Numbered from the stretch's first letter, positions 28,496-38,449 are shown. The stretch is DNA of 64,000 nt from Candidatus Heimdallarchaeota archaeon (GCA_030149205.1 JASBSB010000007.1:548473-612472); one strand, 5' to 3'. Made by a program: numbers and translations. Notes: generated by a model not told the origin, from the sequence alone.

Positions 28496-29836
28496 ATGAA
28501 GATACTAAACGTTGATGAGGCTCGTAAGAGCATATTACTAAGAAGGCCTCTGATTGATTATGAATTGCCAGACAGACTAAAAGATGCGATTAAATCAATC
28601 TTTGGAAAAGATCTGGATGCAAGGGGTGTTGTGCTTCAAATAATTGATGATGTTATAAATGATGGAGATAAGGCACTAAAAGACCTAACCAACAGAATTG
28701 ATGGTGTTCAGATGTCGAATTTCAAAGTTCAGAGTGATGAATTTGAGAATGCTGAGTTTAACACAGAAAATGACATTTTAGTCGCATTAAAAGAATCAAT
28801 AACCCGAGTATATAGATTTCATCAGCAACAACCTGTTAACTCATGGGTTACTCAGGAGTTAGGTGGAACTCTTGGTCAACTTATACGACCAATTGAAAGA
28901 ATTGGCTGTTATGTCCCAGGTGGCTCAGCTCCTCTTCCCTCAACAGTCATAATGAGTATAATTCCTGCAATTGTTGCGGGGGTTAAACAAATTGTTATCA
29001 CAACTCCTCCTCAAAAATCTGGAGAAGTTTCCACAGTAATTCTTACAGCAGTGCAATTAATAAGAGAACAATTCCCTGATATAGAACTATCTTTATACAA
29101 GGTCGGTGGTGCTCAAGCAATCGCTGCTATGGCGTTTGGAACACAAACAATCCCCAAGGTCGATAAAATAGTAGGGCCCGGTAATATTTTTGTCTCGATA
29201 GCAAAAAAAGAGGTATTTGGGGTTGTTGGAATTGATGGAATTGCTGGACCAACAGAGGCCATGATTCTTGCAGATGAATCTGTAAATGCTGATCTGATAG
29301 CTGCTGATCTTCTTGCACAGGCAGAACATGATCCGATGGCAGTACCCATTCTGGTTACGACCAGCCTAGACTTTGCTTTACTGGTCAACAAATGTGTTGA
29401 GAAGCAAGTTGCAGACCTTTCCAGATCAGAGATAATCAAATCATCTATAAACAACAGGGGTGGAATCGTGTTAGTTGACAGCATTGAACAAGGAATTGTT
29501 ATAGTCAACGAATTTGCACCAGAACATCTTTCACTTGCAGTGAAAGGTTATTGGGACATTATTCCCAAGATTCATAATGCTGGAGGTATATTTCTTGGTG
29601 AGCTTTCTTGTGAGGTTCTAGGTGATTACATCGCGGGACCAAGCCATGTGATGCCCACAGGTGGTTCTGCTAAATATGCCTCACCTTTGAATATATTAGA
29701 CTTTGTGAAGATCGTCAGTCTCGTTGGACTCGATAAGTCAACAGTCCAAAAAATATCTACGCAAGCAGAAACAATAGCCCAATCCGAAAAGCTGACTGCA
29801 CACGCAGCAGCAGCTAAACTTAGGAGTCAGATATAA
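28496..29836 (+). CDS. hisD: Histidinol dehydrogenase
   Basis: RPIERIGCYVPGGSAPLPSTVIM; KVDKIVGPGNIFV; IDGIAGPTEAMILAD; GDYIAGPSHVMPTGGSAKYASPL. Confidence 0.95.
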   Translation: MKILNVDEARKSILLRRPLIDYELPDRLKDAIKSIFGKDLDARGVVLQIIDDVINDGDKALKDLTNRIDGVQMSNFKVQSDEFENAEFNTENDILVALKESITRVYRFHQQQPVNSWVTQELGGTLGQLIRPIERIGCYVPGGSAPLPSTVIMSIIPAIVAGVKQIVITTPPQKSGEVSTVILTAVQLIREQFPDIELSLYKVGGAQAIAAMAFGTQTIPKVDKIVGPGNIFVSIAKKEVFGVVGIDGIAGPTEAMILADESVNADLIAADLLAQAEHDPMAVPILVTTSLDFALLVNKCVEKQVADLSRSEIIKSSINNRGGIVLVDSIEQGIVIVNEFAPEHLSLAVKGYWDIIPKIHNAGGIFLGELSCEVLGDYIAGPSHVMPTGGSAKYASPLNILDFVKIVSLVGLDKSTVQKISTQAETIAQSEKLTAHAAAAKLRSQI

Positions 29837-30942
29837 TGATCCCTAGAATTGCAGTACAGTCAATGGAAGCTTATTCTCCATTAAAAAGTCTAAAAGAAAT
29901 TTCAGAAGAGATAAAGCTCGATGTCAATGAAATCGTCAAACTCAATGGGAACGAGAACCCATTTCCATTATCATTTCAAATGACTGATACCATAAACTTA
30001 GAAGTATATCCAGACCCAGAGTCGAAGGTTCTCACTCAAAAGATTGCAAATTTTGTTGGGTTAGCACCAGATCAGGTCTTTGTTGGTGCTGGTGCGGATG
30101 AAATAATTGATCTGATACAACGGGCATTTCTCAATCCAGGTGATAGAGTAATCAGCTTAGAACCAACATTCAGCATGTACGAGTTTTTCTGTAATCTGAA
30201 CTCGGGAAATTTTATATCAATCCCCATGAGGAAGGTGGTTAATCTCAACCTATCAGAATATCAAATCCCCACAGACAAGGTGCTGAAGGAGGCAGATAAT
30301 GCAAAGATGATTTTTCTTAGCTCACCTAATAATCCAGATGGGAAGCTGGTCAACAATAATCTTATCTTAGAATTACTACGGAAAGGGGTGCTCGTTGTAC
30401 TGGATGAGGCCTATATTGAATTTTCACATCAATCACCAACAATAAACTTAGTAAATGAGTATTCAAATCTGATTGTCTTAAGAACCTTCAGCAAAGCGTT
30501 TGGACTGGCTGGCATGAGAATTGGGTATGCACTTCTAAACCCAGAGTTAAAGTTCATCCTCCAGAAGATCAAGCAACCTTATAATGTTACAACATTGTCT
30601 CAAAATCTCGCAATAAATGCATTGGAAAGAATTAAGGAGATACAAGAGAATGTAGAAGTTATAAAAGAGATCAGAGATGAATACTTTCAAAAATTTTCTG
30701 AGCTGACTATTCAAACCGACCAATTGAAAATTCACAGATCAGATGCAAATTTCATTCTAATGGACTTTACTACTCCAAAAATTGCAAGTGAGATTTTCCA
30801 GTATCTGAAGCAAGAGGGAGTTCTCGTAAGATATTACAATAATGAAATACTTAACAGCTCAATACGTGTATCAATCGGGAGAAGGGAACAGATGGAGAAG
30901 GTTTATTCTCTTCTCTCAAAAAAACTAGCGGTGATAAAATGA
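29836..30942 (+). CDS. hisC: Histidinol-phosphate aminotransferase
   Basis: LNGNENPF; VFVGAGADEIIDLI; FLSSPNNPDG; TFSKAFGLAGMRIGY. Confidence 0.93.
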   Translation: MIPRIAVQSMEAYSPLKSLKEISEEIKLDVNEIVKLNGNENPFPLSFQMTDTINLEVYPDPESKVLTQKIANFVGLAPDQVFVGAGADEIIDLIQRAFLNPGDRVISLEPTFSMYEFFCNLNSGNFISIPMRKVVNLNLSEYQIPTDKVLKEADNAKMIFLSSPNNPDGKLVNNNLILELLRKGVLVVLDEAYIEFSHQSPTINLVNEYSNLIVLRTFSKAFGLAGMRIGYALLNPELKFILQKIKQPYNVTTLSQNLAINALERIKEIQENVEVIKEIRDEYFQKFSELTIQTDQLKIHRSDANFILMDFTTPKIASEIFQYLKQEGVLVRYYNNEILNSSIRVSIGRREQMEKVYSLLSKKLAVIK

Positions 30943-31535
30943 CAAGACAAGGAGAAATCAGTCGAAAGACAAAGGAAACAGAAATCAAAGTTGTAATAAA
31001 CTTGGATGGAGAGGGAAACACGAACATATCAACAGGTATTGGGTTCTTGAACCACATGCTCACAGCATTCGCTGTTCATGGAAAATTTAACCTAGAGGTA
31101 AAAGCAATTGGGGATCTAGATATTGACACACATCACACAGTGGAAGATATAGCCATCTGTCTGGGGCTAGCAATACAACAAGCAATAGGAGAAAAAAGAG
31201 GGATTGAACGAATGGCAGATTCCTTTGTTCCAATGGATGAATCTCTGGTTCGTGTAGTCTTGGATCTATCAGGAAGACCATATTTTGTTAGTGACTTCAA
31301 ATGGGATTCTCCCTTAATTGGAAGTATCAGCTCTCAGATCATTAAAACCAGTGAGATTGAACATTTTCTAGAAACCCTTGCCTTCAGATCACTTACCACA
31401 CTTCACATAAAGGTGTTCTATGGGAGAGATGACCATCACATGTCTGAAGCTGTTTTCAAGGCACTTGGGAGGGCATTGTATAAAGCAACTAGGATTGTTG
31501 GCACTACTGTTCCCTCATCAAAGGGAATACTGTAA
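30939..31535 (+). CDS. hisB: Imidazoleglycerol-phosphate dehydratase (monofunctional)
   Basis: GIGFLNHMLTAFAVHGKF; DTHHTVEDIAICLG; NDHHMSEAVFKALGRAL-like DDHHMSEAVFKALGRAL. Confidence 0.95.
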   Translation: MTRQGEISRKTKETEIKVVINLDGEGNTNISTGIGFLNHMLTAFAVHGKFNLEVKAIGDLDIDTHHTVEDIAICLGLAIQQAIGEKRGIERMADSFVPMDESLVRVVLDLSGRPYFVSDFKWDSPLIGSISSQIIKTSEIEHFLETLAFRSLTTLHIKVFYGRDDHHMSEAVFKALGRALYKATRIVGTTVPSSKGIL

Positions 31536-31546
31536 GAGGATAAAAG

Positions 31547-32149
31547 ATGATAGCAATAGTTAATACTGGCTCTGGAAATCTAAGATCAGTTCAAAAAGCA
31601 CTTGAATTATTTTATCCAGAGATTAAGATAATTGATACCCCAAAAAGCATCAGTTCAGCAGATGGGATGGTCTTGCCTGGGGTAGGTTCCTTTGGTGATG
31701 CAGTTGATACATTAAATGAAATAGATCTTTTTGAGGAAGTTAAGGAGTTGGGAAAATCCATACCGGTACTTGGAATTTGTCTGGGAATGCAGATTCTTTT
31801 TGAGCGATCTGAAGAGTCACCAGATGCTACAGGTTTAGGATTGTTAAGAGGAGAGGTTTTAAAACTTCATCCTCTCAATGATACTAATGTCCCACATACT
31901 GGTTGGAATCGTTTAATTCCACAGCAAAAGGAACAGAAGATTGAGAACCTTAAGTACGCCTATTTCAATCACTCATATTACTGCCACCCTGAGGATGAAA
32001 ATGTTATTGATTATTCTGTTATCCATGGGGGAAAATATCCCGCGATTATCCAGAAGAGAAATATCTTAGCAACACAGTTTCATCCAGAAAAGAGTAGAGA
32101 GAGTGGTGAACAGGTGTTGAAGTATTTTGTGAGGTCGGTTAGACAGTGA
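31547..32149 (+). CDS. hisH: Imidazole glycerol phosphate synthase glutaminase subunit
   Basis: NTGSGNLRSVQKAL; GICLGMQILFERSEE; FHPEKS. Confidence 0.94.
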   Translation: MIAIVNTGSGNLRSVQKALELFYPEIKIIDTPKSISSADGMVLPGVGSFGDAVDTLNEIDLFEEVKELGKSIPVLGICLGMQILFERSEESPDATGLGLLRGEVLKLHPLNDTNVPHTGWNRLIPQQKEQKIENLKYAYFNHSYYCHPEDENVIDYSVIHGGKYPAIIQKRNILATQFHPEKSRESGEQVLKYFVRSVRQ

Positions 32150-33738
32150 AGAAAATACTTGTAGCAATAGATCTCATGAACGGAGAGGTAGTCAGACTTA
32201 GCCAAGGTGAATTTTCAAATAAGACAGTCTATTCAAAGACGCCTCTAGATGTAATGAAGAAGTTTGTCTCAGAAGGGGTCGAATGGTTTCATATTGTAAA
32301 CCTTGATGGAACACAAGCAGAACCGAAAATACAACCCAATAATGGAACCAATAATGGAACCAAAACAGGAACTAATAATGAGACTGACGATGACAGTAGG
32401 TCTGCCAATTTAACCGTCATAAGACAACTGATCAAGTATGGAAAATCAGTTGGGGTCAGTATTCAAATTGGTGGAGGGGTAAGAAATTATACCCAGGTCA
32501 AAAAATACCTTGAAATTGGTGTTGACAGGGTTGTGATTGGAACCTTGGTGTTCAGTGATCCAACTGAATTTAAAAAAATATTATCCGCGTATTCGACTCA
32601 AGTAGTCGTTGCTCTTGATGTCTTGGATGGAATTGTAAGGGTTCATGGTTGGACTAAATCAACAGAGACAAGCATTGAAACTGCAATCTCTGACCTTCTT
32701 TCTCTTGGTGTATCCAACTTTCTTGTGACAGACATCAAGAAGGATGGAATGCTGTCAGGAATTAATACTGAACTTTACAGAAAAATTCAATCCCTTTTAG
32801 ACAGTTCGGAGAGTAAAAAATCAGGGAATCACATTGAGATTATTGCTTCTGGGGGTGTAAATTCTCTTGACTCAATTAAATCTGCATTAGAGGTCTGTGG
32901 ATCTGTTGTCGTAGGTAGGAGTCTATATGAGGGAACAATTAACCAAGCTCAACTTGGAAACATAATTTTGGCGTATAACAAAAGCTATCTGACAAAACGA
33001 ATCATTCCATGTCTTGATGTAAAAAATGGGAAGGTTGTCAAGGGGGTCAACTTTCTCAATCTCAAAGATATAGGTGATCCAGTCGAGATGGCAATGTACT
33101 ACAATGAAAAAGGGGCTGATGAGCTTGTGTTTTTAGATATTACTGCCACAGTTGAAGGTCGAAAAGCAACACTTTCCAAGATACGTGAGGTTGCAGAGAC
33201 TGTATTCATCCCATTCACAGTTGGTGGAGGGGTCAAGACACTTGCCGATATTCAAGATATCATTAATGCAGGAGCAGAGAAGGTCGCCATTAATTCGGGA
33301 GCGATAAGCAACCCAGAAGTTCTGACTCAGGGTGCACATAAATTTGGCTCTCAATGCATAGTCTTAGCTGTCGATGTTAAACAAAAAGGTGACACTTGGG
33401 AGGTTTACTCTCAGGCAGGAACACAACCAACAGGGCTTGATGCATTTAGATGGATTGAGAAAGCCATATCTAAGGGAGCAGGTGAAATTCTTGTCACAAG
33501 TATAGACAGAGACGGAACCAAACAGGGTTTCGATTTACAGCTGTTGTCAGAGCTACGAGCAAGATTCAAGGTACCCATTATTGCTTCTGGTGGTGCTGGT
33601 CAAGTAGAGCATTTTGCAGAGATATTTGACATTGGGATTGATGCAGGATTGGCTGCATCCATCTTTCATGAGAGAGAGATTGAGATTCATACCCTGAAAA
33701 GGCTATTGAAAAGTCGAAATGTTAGAGTAAGAATCTGA
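32146..33738 (+). CDS. hisAF: HisA-HisF fusion protein: ProFAR isomerase (about residues 1-280) + IGP synthase cyclase (about 282-530)
   Basis: Uninterrupted 530-aa [32 protein letters not shown].. then [62 protein letters not shown] start. Confidence 0.95.
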   Translation: MKKILVAIDLMNGEVVRLSQGEFSNKTVYSKTPLDVMKKFVSEGVEWFHIVNLDGTQAEPKIQPNNGTNNGTKTGTNNETDDDSRSANLTVIRQLIKYGKSVGVSIQIGGGVRNYTQVKKYLEIGVDRVVIGTLVFSDPTEFKKILSAYSTQVVVALDVLDGIVRVHGWTKSTETSIETAISDLLSLGVSNFLVTDIKKDGMLSGINTELYRKIQSLLDSSESKKSGNHIEIIASGGVNSLDSIKSALEVCGSVVVGRSLYEGTINQAQLGNIILAYNKSYLTKRIIPCLDVKNGKVVKGVNFLNLKDIGDPVEMAMYYNEKGADELVFLDITATVEGRKATLSKIREVAETVFIPFTVGGGVKTLADIQDIINAGAEKVAINSGAISNPEVLTQGAHKFGSQCIVLAVDVKQKGDTWEVYSQAGTQPTGLDAFRWIEKAISKGAGEILVTSIDRDGTKQGFDLQLLSELRARFKVPIIASGGAGQVEHFAEIFDIGIDAGLAASIFHEREIEIHTLKRLLKSRNVRVRI

Positions 33739-33830
33739 GGGCTCTGGGGTAATATATAAAATATAAACGGTTAAAATAATACAACCTCCAACGGAACAAG
33801 ACTTTTAAATTCGGGCTGAGAATCAGATTA

Positions 33831-36059
33831 GTGACCATCAAGTCTTTACTCATCATCATACTCGTGCTGTTCAGTCCAGTTATCATTGTGGAAAGCTTAC
33901 CAACACCAAGTCAGAATGGTAAAATCATAATAATGTCTCCCTCAGGTCCTATACTAGTACCAAATTCTGTTAACAAAAGCAAAGTCATTCCTATTGGGAA
34001 TAAGGTTCTATTGCAGCCGTATTTTTGGTTAATGCCAGACACTGGAACCCTTTGGACACAGTTGACAGACTACATTCCTTACTTTAAACAGATAGGCTTT
34101 GACTCCCTCTGGTTACCACCTGTGGCAAAAACACAATCTGGTGATATTGCAAGAGGTGGGTACGAACCCTATGATTATTATGATCTTGGACAATACAATC
34201 AAAAAGGAGCTGTTCAAACACGTTATGGTTCCAGAGCAGAGTTAGAACAGCTAATTCAGGCAGCCAATGACGCAGGCATTGGGACAATCGCAGATGTCGT
34301 CATAAACCACAGAGTTGGTGGGTTCCCAGAAAATAATACATTTACCGGTACAGTCACGAATACAAATTTCATGGAGGTACTCAGCGGAAAGCTGAAGATG
34401 AACTATACTGATTTCTGGCCAAACAAGTACGGAACTGGCGACAGGTTCCAGTATGGCTCTCTACCTGACATCTCACACTCTGTACCTTATGTCCAATCAG
34501 AGTTCGTAAAATATGGGCTCTGGTTAAGGGATGTCATTGGATTTGACGGATACAGGTTTGATACCGCTCTGGGGATTCCTCCCTTCATGCTTCGATACTG
34601 GATGCAAAACGTGACAGGCACTTGGGGAGCAGCTGAGTATTGGGCAAGATACCCAGAGAGGAATGATATCATGTCTTACATCAAGCAAACAAACAACACA
34701 GTTACTGCCTTTGATTTTCCGCTTCTTGCTCACCTCAGGGATATGACAAATTTCAATGGCTCGTATGACATGAGGATGCTCCCCTTCTCTGGCTTATCTT
34801 GGATAAACCCAAAGGCTGTGACGTTTGCAGTTAACCACGATACATACAGAGATTCGTTCAATATCAAGGCAAACAGACAACTTGCGTATGCATACATCAT
34901 GACACATCAAGGATACCCTTCTGTTTTTTGGATGGACTACCTCAATCCAAACCTACATGGGTTTCTCAACACCATAGTTCAGATACACAACCTCTATGCA
35001 AAAGGTGACACCAAGCTGCTGTATGTTGATCAAGATAATTATGTTGCTCAGAGAATGGGTGATCCTGGGCTGATTATAGCCATCAATGATAACCCCATAA
35101 CCTCAAAAAGTATTCAGATTCATACCAAGTGGAACAGTTCGACTCTTCATGAGTTGACTGGGAGATTTGGAAGCATCAAGACAGACAGTTTTGGAAATAC
35201 AACACTTCAAATACCTCCATCCAACTTTCTGATTTATTCCACAGGGCAGCCAGTTTCAAATTTGAGCCGGATTGTAGATATCAACTCATTTAGGAGTCCA
35301 ACAGCTCTAGAGAAAAGAACTGTGGATCTAACATCTCCCTTCGATGACAAGTGGGGAAATCCAGTATACATGGATAAGATCGGAGATGCGTTTGAAGCAC
35401 CATTCGATCTTAGTAATCTTTACGCGAGATATGATAACAATAACCTGTATGTATCACTAAACTATGACAATCTCTATGATGGACATCAGGGGAAGATCGA
35501 CTATGGACTTGCCCTCAGCAACAAATTTGGAGGTGCAATAGATGACCCTGGGCTCCACCCAGACATCAAGTGGGCAGGAACAGACAACAGACCAGATTTC
35601 CTGATATATGTTCACACAGATCAAAAATCTGATTCATACAAGAGGTACATAACAGGCATCTCCAGTTATGAATGGACTGGAAATGCTTGGAAGAACTCCT
35701 CGTTGACATTGACAACAAAAATGGATAAAATTATTGGAAATGTAGAATTTAAGATTCCTTTGCAACAGCTACAAATTGAGGGACAGGTCTCTCTCAAAGG
35801 ATTTGCAACCCCCTCGAATTTCACCGGTGTAAAGGACTCTGTTCCACAGGATCAAACAATAGCAATCCATGGTGGAGAAACATCATGGTTGTTCATGCCA
35901 CCTTCATTGACACTTGATTATTACTCTTCCAATTCAAGTGTCACTAGCAAAACATCTAGAAGTTCAACTTCCACGTCGGGAAACCCAATATCTGTTTCTT
36001 ATGTTGTATTTCTATCACCTGCTATCATGATTATTGTTAAGAAAAGGTTATTTAGATAA
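33831..36059 (+). CDS. Secreted alpha-amylase (GH13) with C-terminal beta domain and TM anchor
   Basis: Signal peptide; GIGTIADVVINHRVGG; GFDGYRFDTALG; FAVNHDTYRDS; C-terminal Ser/Thr-rich linker and VSYVVFLSPAIMIIVKKRLFR. Confidence 0.9.
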   Translation: MTIKSLLIIILVLFSPVIIVESLPTPSQNGKIIIMSPSGPILVPNSVNKSKVIPIGNKVLLQPYFWLMPDTGTLWTQLTDYIPYFKQIGFDSLWLPPVAKTQSGDIARGGYEPYDYYDLGQYNQKGAVQTRYGSRAELEQLIQAANDAGIGTIADVVINHRVGGFPENNTFTGTVTNTNFMEVLSGKLKMNYTDFWPNKYGTGDRFQYGSLPDISHSVPYVQSEFVKYGLWLRDVIGFDGYRFDTALGIPPFMLRYWMQNVTGTWGAAEYWARYPERNDIMSYIKQTNNTVTAFDFPLLAHLRDMTNFNGSYDMRMLPFSGLSWINPKAVTFAVNHDTYRDSFNIKANRQLAYAYIMTHQGYPSVFWMDYLNPNLHGFLNTIVQIHNLYAKGDTKLLYVDQDNYVAQRMGDPGLIIAINDNPITSKSIQIHTKWNSSTLHELTGRFGSIKTDSFGNTTLQIPPSNFLIYSTGQPVSNLSRIVDINSFRSPTALEKRTVDLTSPFDDKWGNPVYMDKIGDAFEAPFDLSNLYARYDNNNLYVSLNYDNLYDGHQGKIDYGLALSNKFGGAIDDPGLHPDIKWAGTDNRPDFLIYVHTDQKSDSYKRYITGISSYEWTGNAWKNSSLTLTTKMDKIIGNVEFKIPLQQLQIEGQVSLKGFATPSNFTGVKDSVPQDQTIAIHGGETSWLFMPPSLTLDYYSSNSSVTSKTSRSSTSTSGNPISVSYVVFLSPAIMIIVKKRLFR

Positions 36060-36218
36060 TTCTAAGGAGGTTTTCCCCCTCACATCAATGCGTTACTGTG
36101 CTTTATTCAATTATTAATCTAGTATTATCCAACAGATTAAAGCTTTAGATGACCAGAGGAACATTTACAGATATTTGAACCAAAATGGGTATTGAATTTT
36201 TGGTCAAGTTTGAACGGA

Positions 36219-36236
36219 TTGTTAGAGCTCTAACAA
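36219..36236. promoter_or_regulatory. Perfect 18-bp palindrome, candidate operator
   Basis: TTGTTAGAGCTCTAACAA is identical to its reverse complement. Confidence 0.7.
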
Positions 36237-36391
36237 CTGCTTGGTTGCTTCAATTTTTTGCCTGGTTTAAGTTAAGCTCTTCACAAATGATTTCATTAGA
36301 AACATAAATTAAATTGTTTGTGTTCTTACATCAATCGCTATATTTATATACTTGTTCTCCCTATCTATAATTAATCAATTGGATGCTCATA

Positions 36392-36406
36392 TTAGAGCTC
36401 TAACAA
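36392..36406. promoter_or_regulatory. Second copy of the operator (TTAGAGCTCTAACAA), just before the padR ATG
   Basis: 15-nt identity with the upstream palindrome; 12-bp perfect core TTAGAGCTCTAA; downstream of a TATA-like TATATTTATATA (about 36342). Confidence 0.7.
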
Positions 36407-36417
36407 TTGGTGGTAAT

Positions 36418-36903
36418 ATGTGGCTTGGAATAATAAAACATAATGGAAAAGTGCTATCCCCTGTTGAACTCATCACACTGATGGAAGTTCCAAACTCTGA
36501 GGTGATTTCAGCAAAACAGCTTATGGAGAAAATAGAGATGGAAACATCTTACTGGAAACCAGAGAGAGGAACCATCTATCCCATAATGCACAGGTTAACT
36601 GGAATGGGTCTGCTCAAGAAAACAAAGACTGAGGGAAACACCCTGGGATTCAGAAGAACTCAGGAGGGAACTGCATTTCTAAGATCAAGCTTTGATGAGA
36701 TTGCCATCCAATTGGAGGTCTTCGTTAAGTATTTCAGCTCTGTAGCAGACAGTGCCGTTAAAATCGACCCAATCAAATCTTTGAGGTTTATTGAAAAAAT
36801 GGAAACGCTGGCTGATGAACTGAAAGTTAAACTTGCTAAGATCAAGACCAGAGCACATGAAATCGTTGAAGAAGACGACTGGCATGAAATATCAATTGAA
36901 TAG
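36418..36903 (+). CDS. PadR-family transcriptional regulator
   Basis: ISAKQLMEKIEMETSYWKPERGTIYPIMHRLTGMGLLKKTK; likely ATG at 36418 rather than the ORF start at 36352. Confidence 0.85.
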   Translation: MWLGIIKHNGKVLSPVELITLMEVPNSEVISAKQLMEKIEMETSYWKPERGTIYPIMHRLTGMGLLKKTKTEGNTLGFRRTQEGTAFLRSSFDEIAIQLEVFVKYFSSVADSAVKIDPIKSLRFIEKMETLADELKVKLAKIKTRAHEIVEEDDWHEISIE

Positions 36904-36912
36904 GTGAATACA

Positions 36913-37461
36913 ATGGAAAAAGATGACATTGAAATTGAAACTGAAGTAGAAGAGACCTTTGAAGATGAAGAGGTCTTTGATGAAATACATGAACACGGCC
37001 CCCACGGGCCACACTCCGGCAAGCATGTCTTTGTGAGAAAAATGAAGGGACCAAGGGGTCCTAAAGGGCCAATGGGTCCAATGGGATTCGAATTTGGATT
37101 TAAGGGGCGAAGAGGAGGCAAAGGGAAAATGGGTTGCCAATGCATGTCTGGACAAGGAAGAAGAGGTAAGAATTTCCCTGTTAGAGTGGAACAATTACTC
37201 AAAGGTGATGATCTAAAAGTCGTTATCTTTCTCCCAGGAATTGACAAGACAAGTCTCAAGATCAGAGCAAAACCCACACAGTTGGTTGTTGAGGCAAAAA
37301 ATGCTGAAGAATTCAAAGAGACATTAGGTGAGGAAGAAATCTCAATACAGCTCAACCTTAAGGATCAGGTAACACCTGAAATGATCAAGGCAAAGTACGA
37401 GCTTGGAATTCTCACACTGACAGCTCCAAGAGTGCTAGGTAAAGAAGTACCTGTGGAATAA
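36913..37461 (+). CDS. Hsp20/alpha-crystallin-like protein with acidic and collagen-like N-terminal region
   Basis: DDLKVVIFLPGIDKTSLKIRAKPTQLVVEAK...GILTLTAPR; N-terminal EEETEV..; GPRGPKGPMGPMG. Confidence 0.8.
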   Translation: MEKDDIEIETEVEETFEDEEVFDEIHEHGPHGPHSGKHVFVRKMKGPRGPKGPMGPMGFEFGFKGRRGGKGKMGCQCMSGQGRRGKNFPVRVEQLLKGDDLKVVIFLPGIDKTSLKIRAKPTQLVVEAKNAEEFKETLGEEEISIQLNLKDQVTPEMIKAKYELGILTLTAPRVLGKEVPVE

Positions 37462-37607
37462 TCCTCAAAGGCAATAAATACCACGTAAAATAAGAAAAAT
37501 AATTAGAATATATTAAATTTTACACGATAAATTCAAATTAATATTTCAAATTATAAATCCAAATTACTAATAAAAAAATACCCATTACTTAGTTAAAACT
37601 TGAATTC

Positions 37608-37913
37608 TCAAAAATCAAGGTCTTCAAGATGTTTGATCACCTTGATCAGAGCTTGGAGCACCTCATATTCATCATGGCTGAGATGCCCATCTGATAATGC
37701 CTCTGAAAAGGCTGACATCCACATTTCATTTCTTAGTTTCTCAAGCCCTAACCTTTCAAAATCTGTGATGATGCCGTCACCCCATGCCTTGTCTAAGATA
37801 AGAGCATAGTTAATCAGGGAATCTGTGACTACATCCATCAGTCGTGCCTCCTCTTCGGTGATCATTCCATCTCTGAGTACTGGCTCTTTCAGCATCCTCC
37901 AGATTTCATCCAC
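37608..37913 (-). CDS. Small TerB/EF-hand-like helical protein
   Basis: Three DGxI/L-(S/T)-x2-E type units: DGMITEEEARLM, DGIITDFERLGL, DGHLSHDEYEVL. Confidence 0.55.
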   Translation of the reverse strand: MDEIWRMLKEPVLRDGMITEEEARLMDVVTDSLINYALILDKAWGDGIITDFERLGLEKLRNEMWMSAFSEALSDGHLSHDEYEVLQALIKVIKHLEDLDF

Positions 37914-38005
37914 GTATTTGTAAAAGAATTGGTGATTATAAATCTTACTTAGGAAAGATTGATGTGATCATAAGTTTCTAAGATTATTCCTTAATCCAAG
38001 AATCG

Positions 38006-38449
38006 CTAGTTTAGCACTAGCTGACTGATCTCAGCCTGGAGATTATACACAACCTGTTTGTTCTTACTAATTTTATAGACGAACGGGTTCGGGGTACTTC
38101 TCACCCACATCTTAAACTCCACATCCATATCGAAAGTTCCTGCAGATTCAACACTAAACCTGACAATTGATGAAATTGGTATGGAGTGATACTCCTTCTT
38201 ACTTCCAGTGAGACCTTGTACGTCGACATGAATGACCCGTTTGTCTGTTATCACGAAATAATCCCGAATGAACTTAAATCCCATTCTTATACTCTCTGTT
38301 GGTATAAGCAGACTGTTAACCAGTGATTCTGCCTCTTTGTTCGATATCTGACTTGAATTTCCCATTAAGCGTCCAAGCATAATAACACCCCTGAATCCGT
38401 AAACCTTAAGGTTTGTGATGAGATTGAAGTCAAGGGGATTGTTTGCCAA
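38006..38449 (-). CDS. Bacterial-type PH domain protein
   Basis: ESIRMGFKFIRDYFVITDKRVIHVDVQGLTGSKKEYHSIPISSIVRFSVESAGTFDMDVEFKMWV. Confidence 0.75.
   Translation of the reverse strand: MANNPLDFNLITNLKVYGFRGVIMLGRLMGNSSQISNKEAESLVNSLLIPTESIRMGFKFIRDYFVITDKRVIHVDVQGLTGSKKEYHSIPISSIVRFSVESAGTFDMDVEFKMWVRSTPNPFVYKISKNKQVVYNLQAEISQLVLN

Noticed and set aside
29093-29508. Three overlapping minus-strand ORFs inside hisD
   Set aside because: Shadow ORFs of conserved hisD; no independent start signals or domain motifs.
36352-36417. N-terminal extension of the padR ORF
   Set aside because: Covers the putative operator and promoter-proximal region; ATG at 36418 starts the conserved PadR domain and fits the GGTGG upstream.
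36660-37355. 231-aa minus-strand ORF opposite padR/hsp20
   Set aside because: Antisense to two well-supported genes; composition (Ser/Cys/Pro-rich) is typical of shadow translation.
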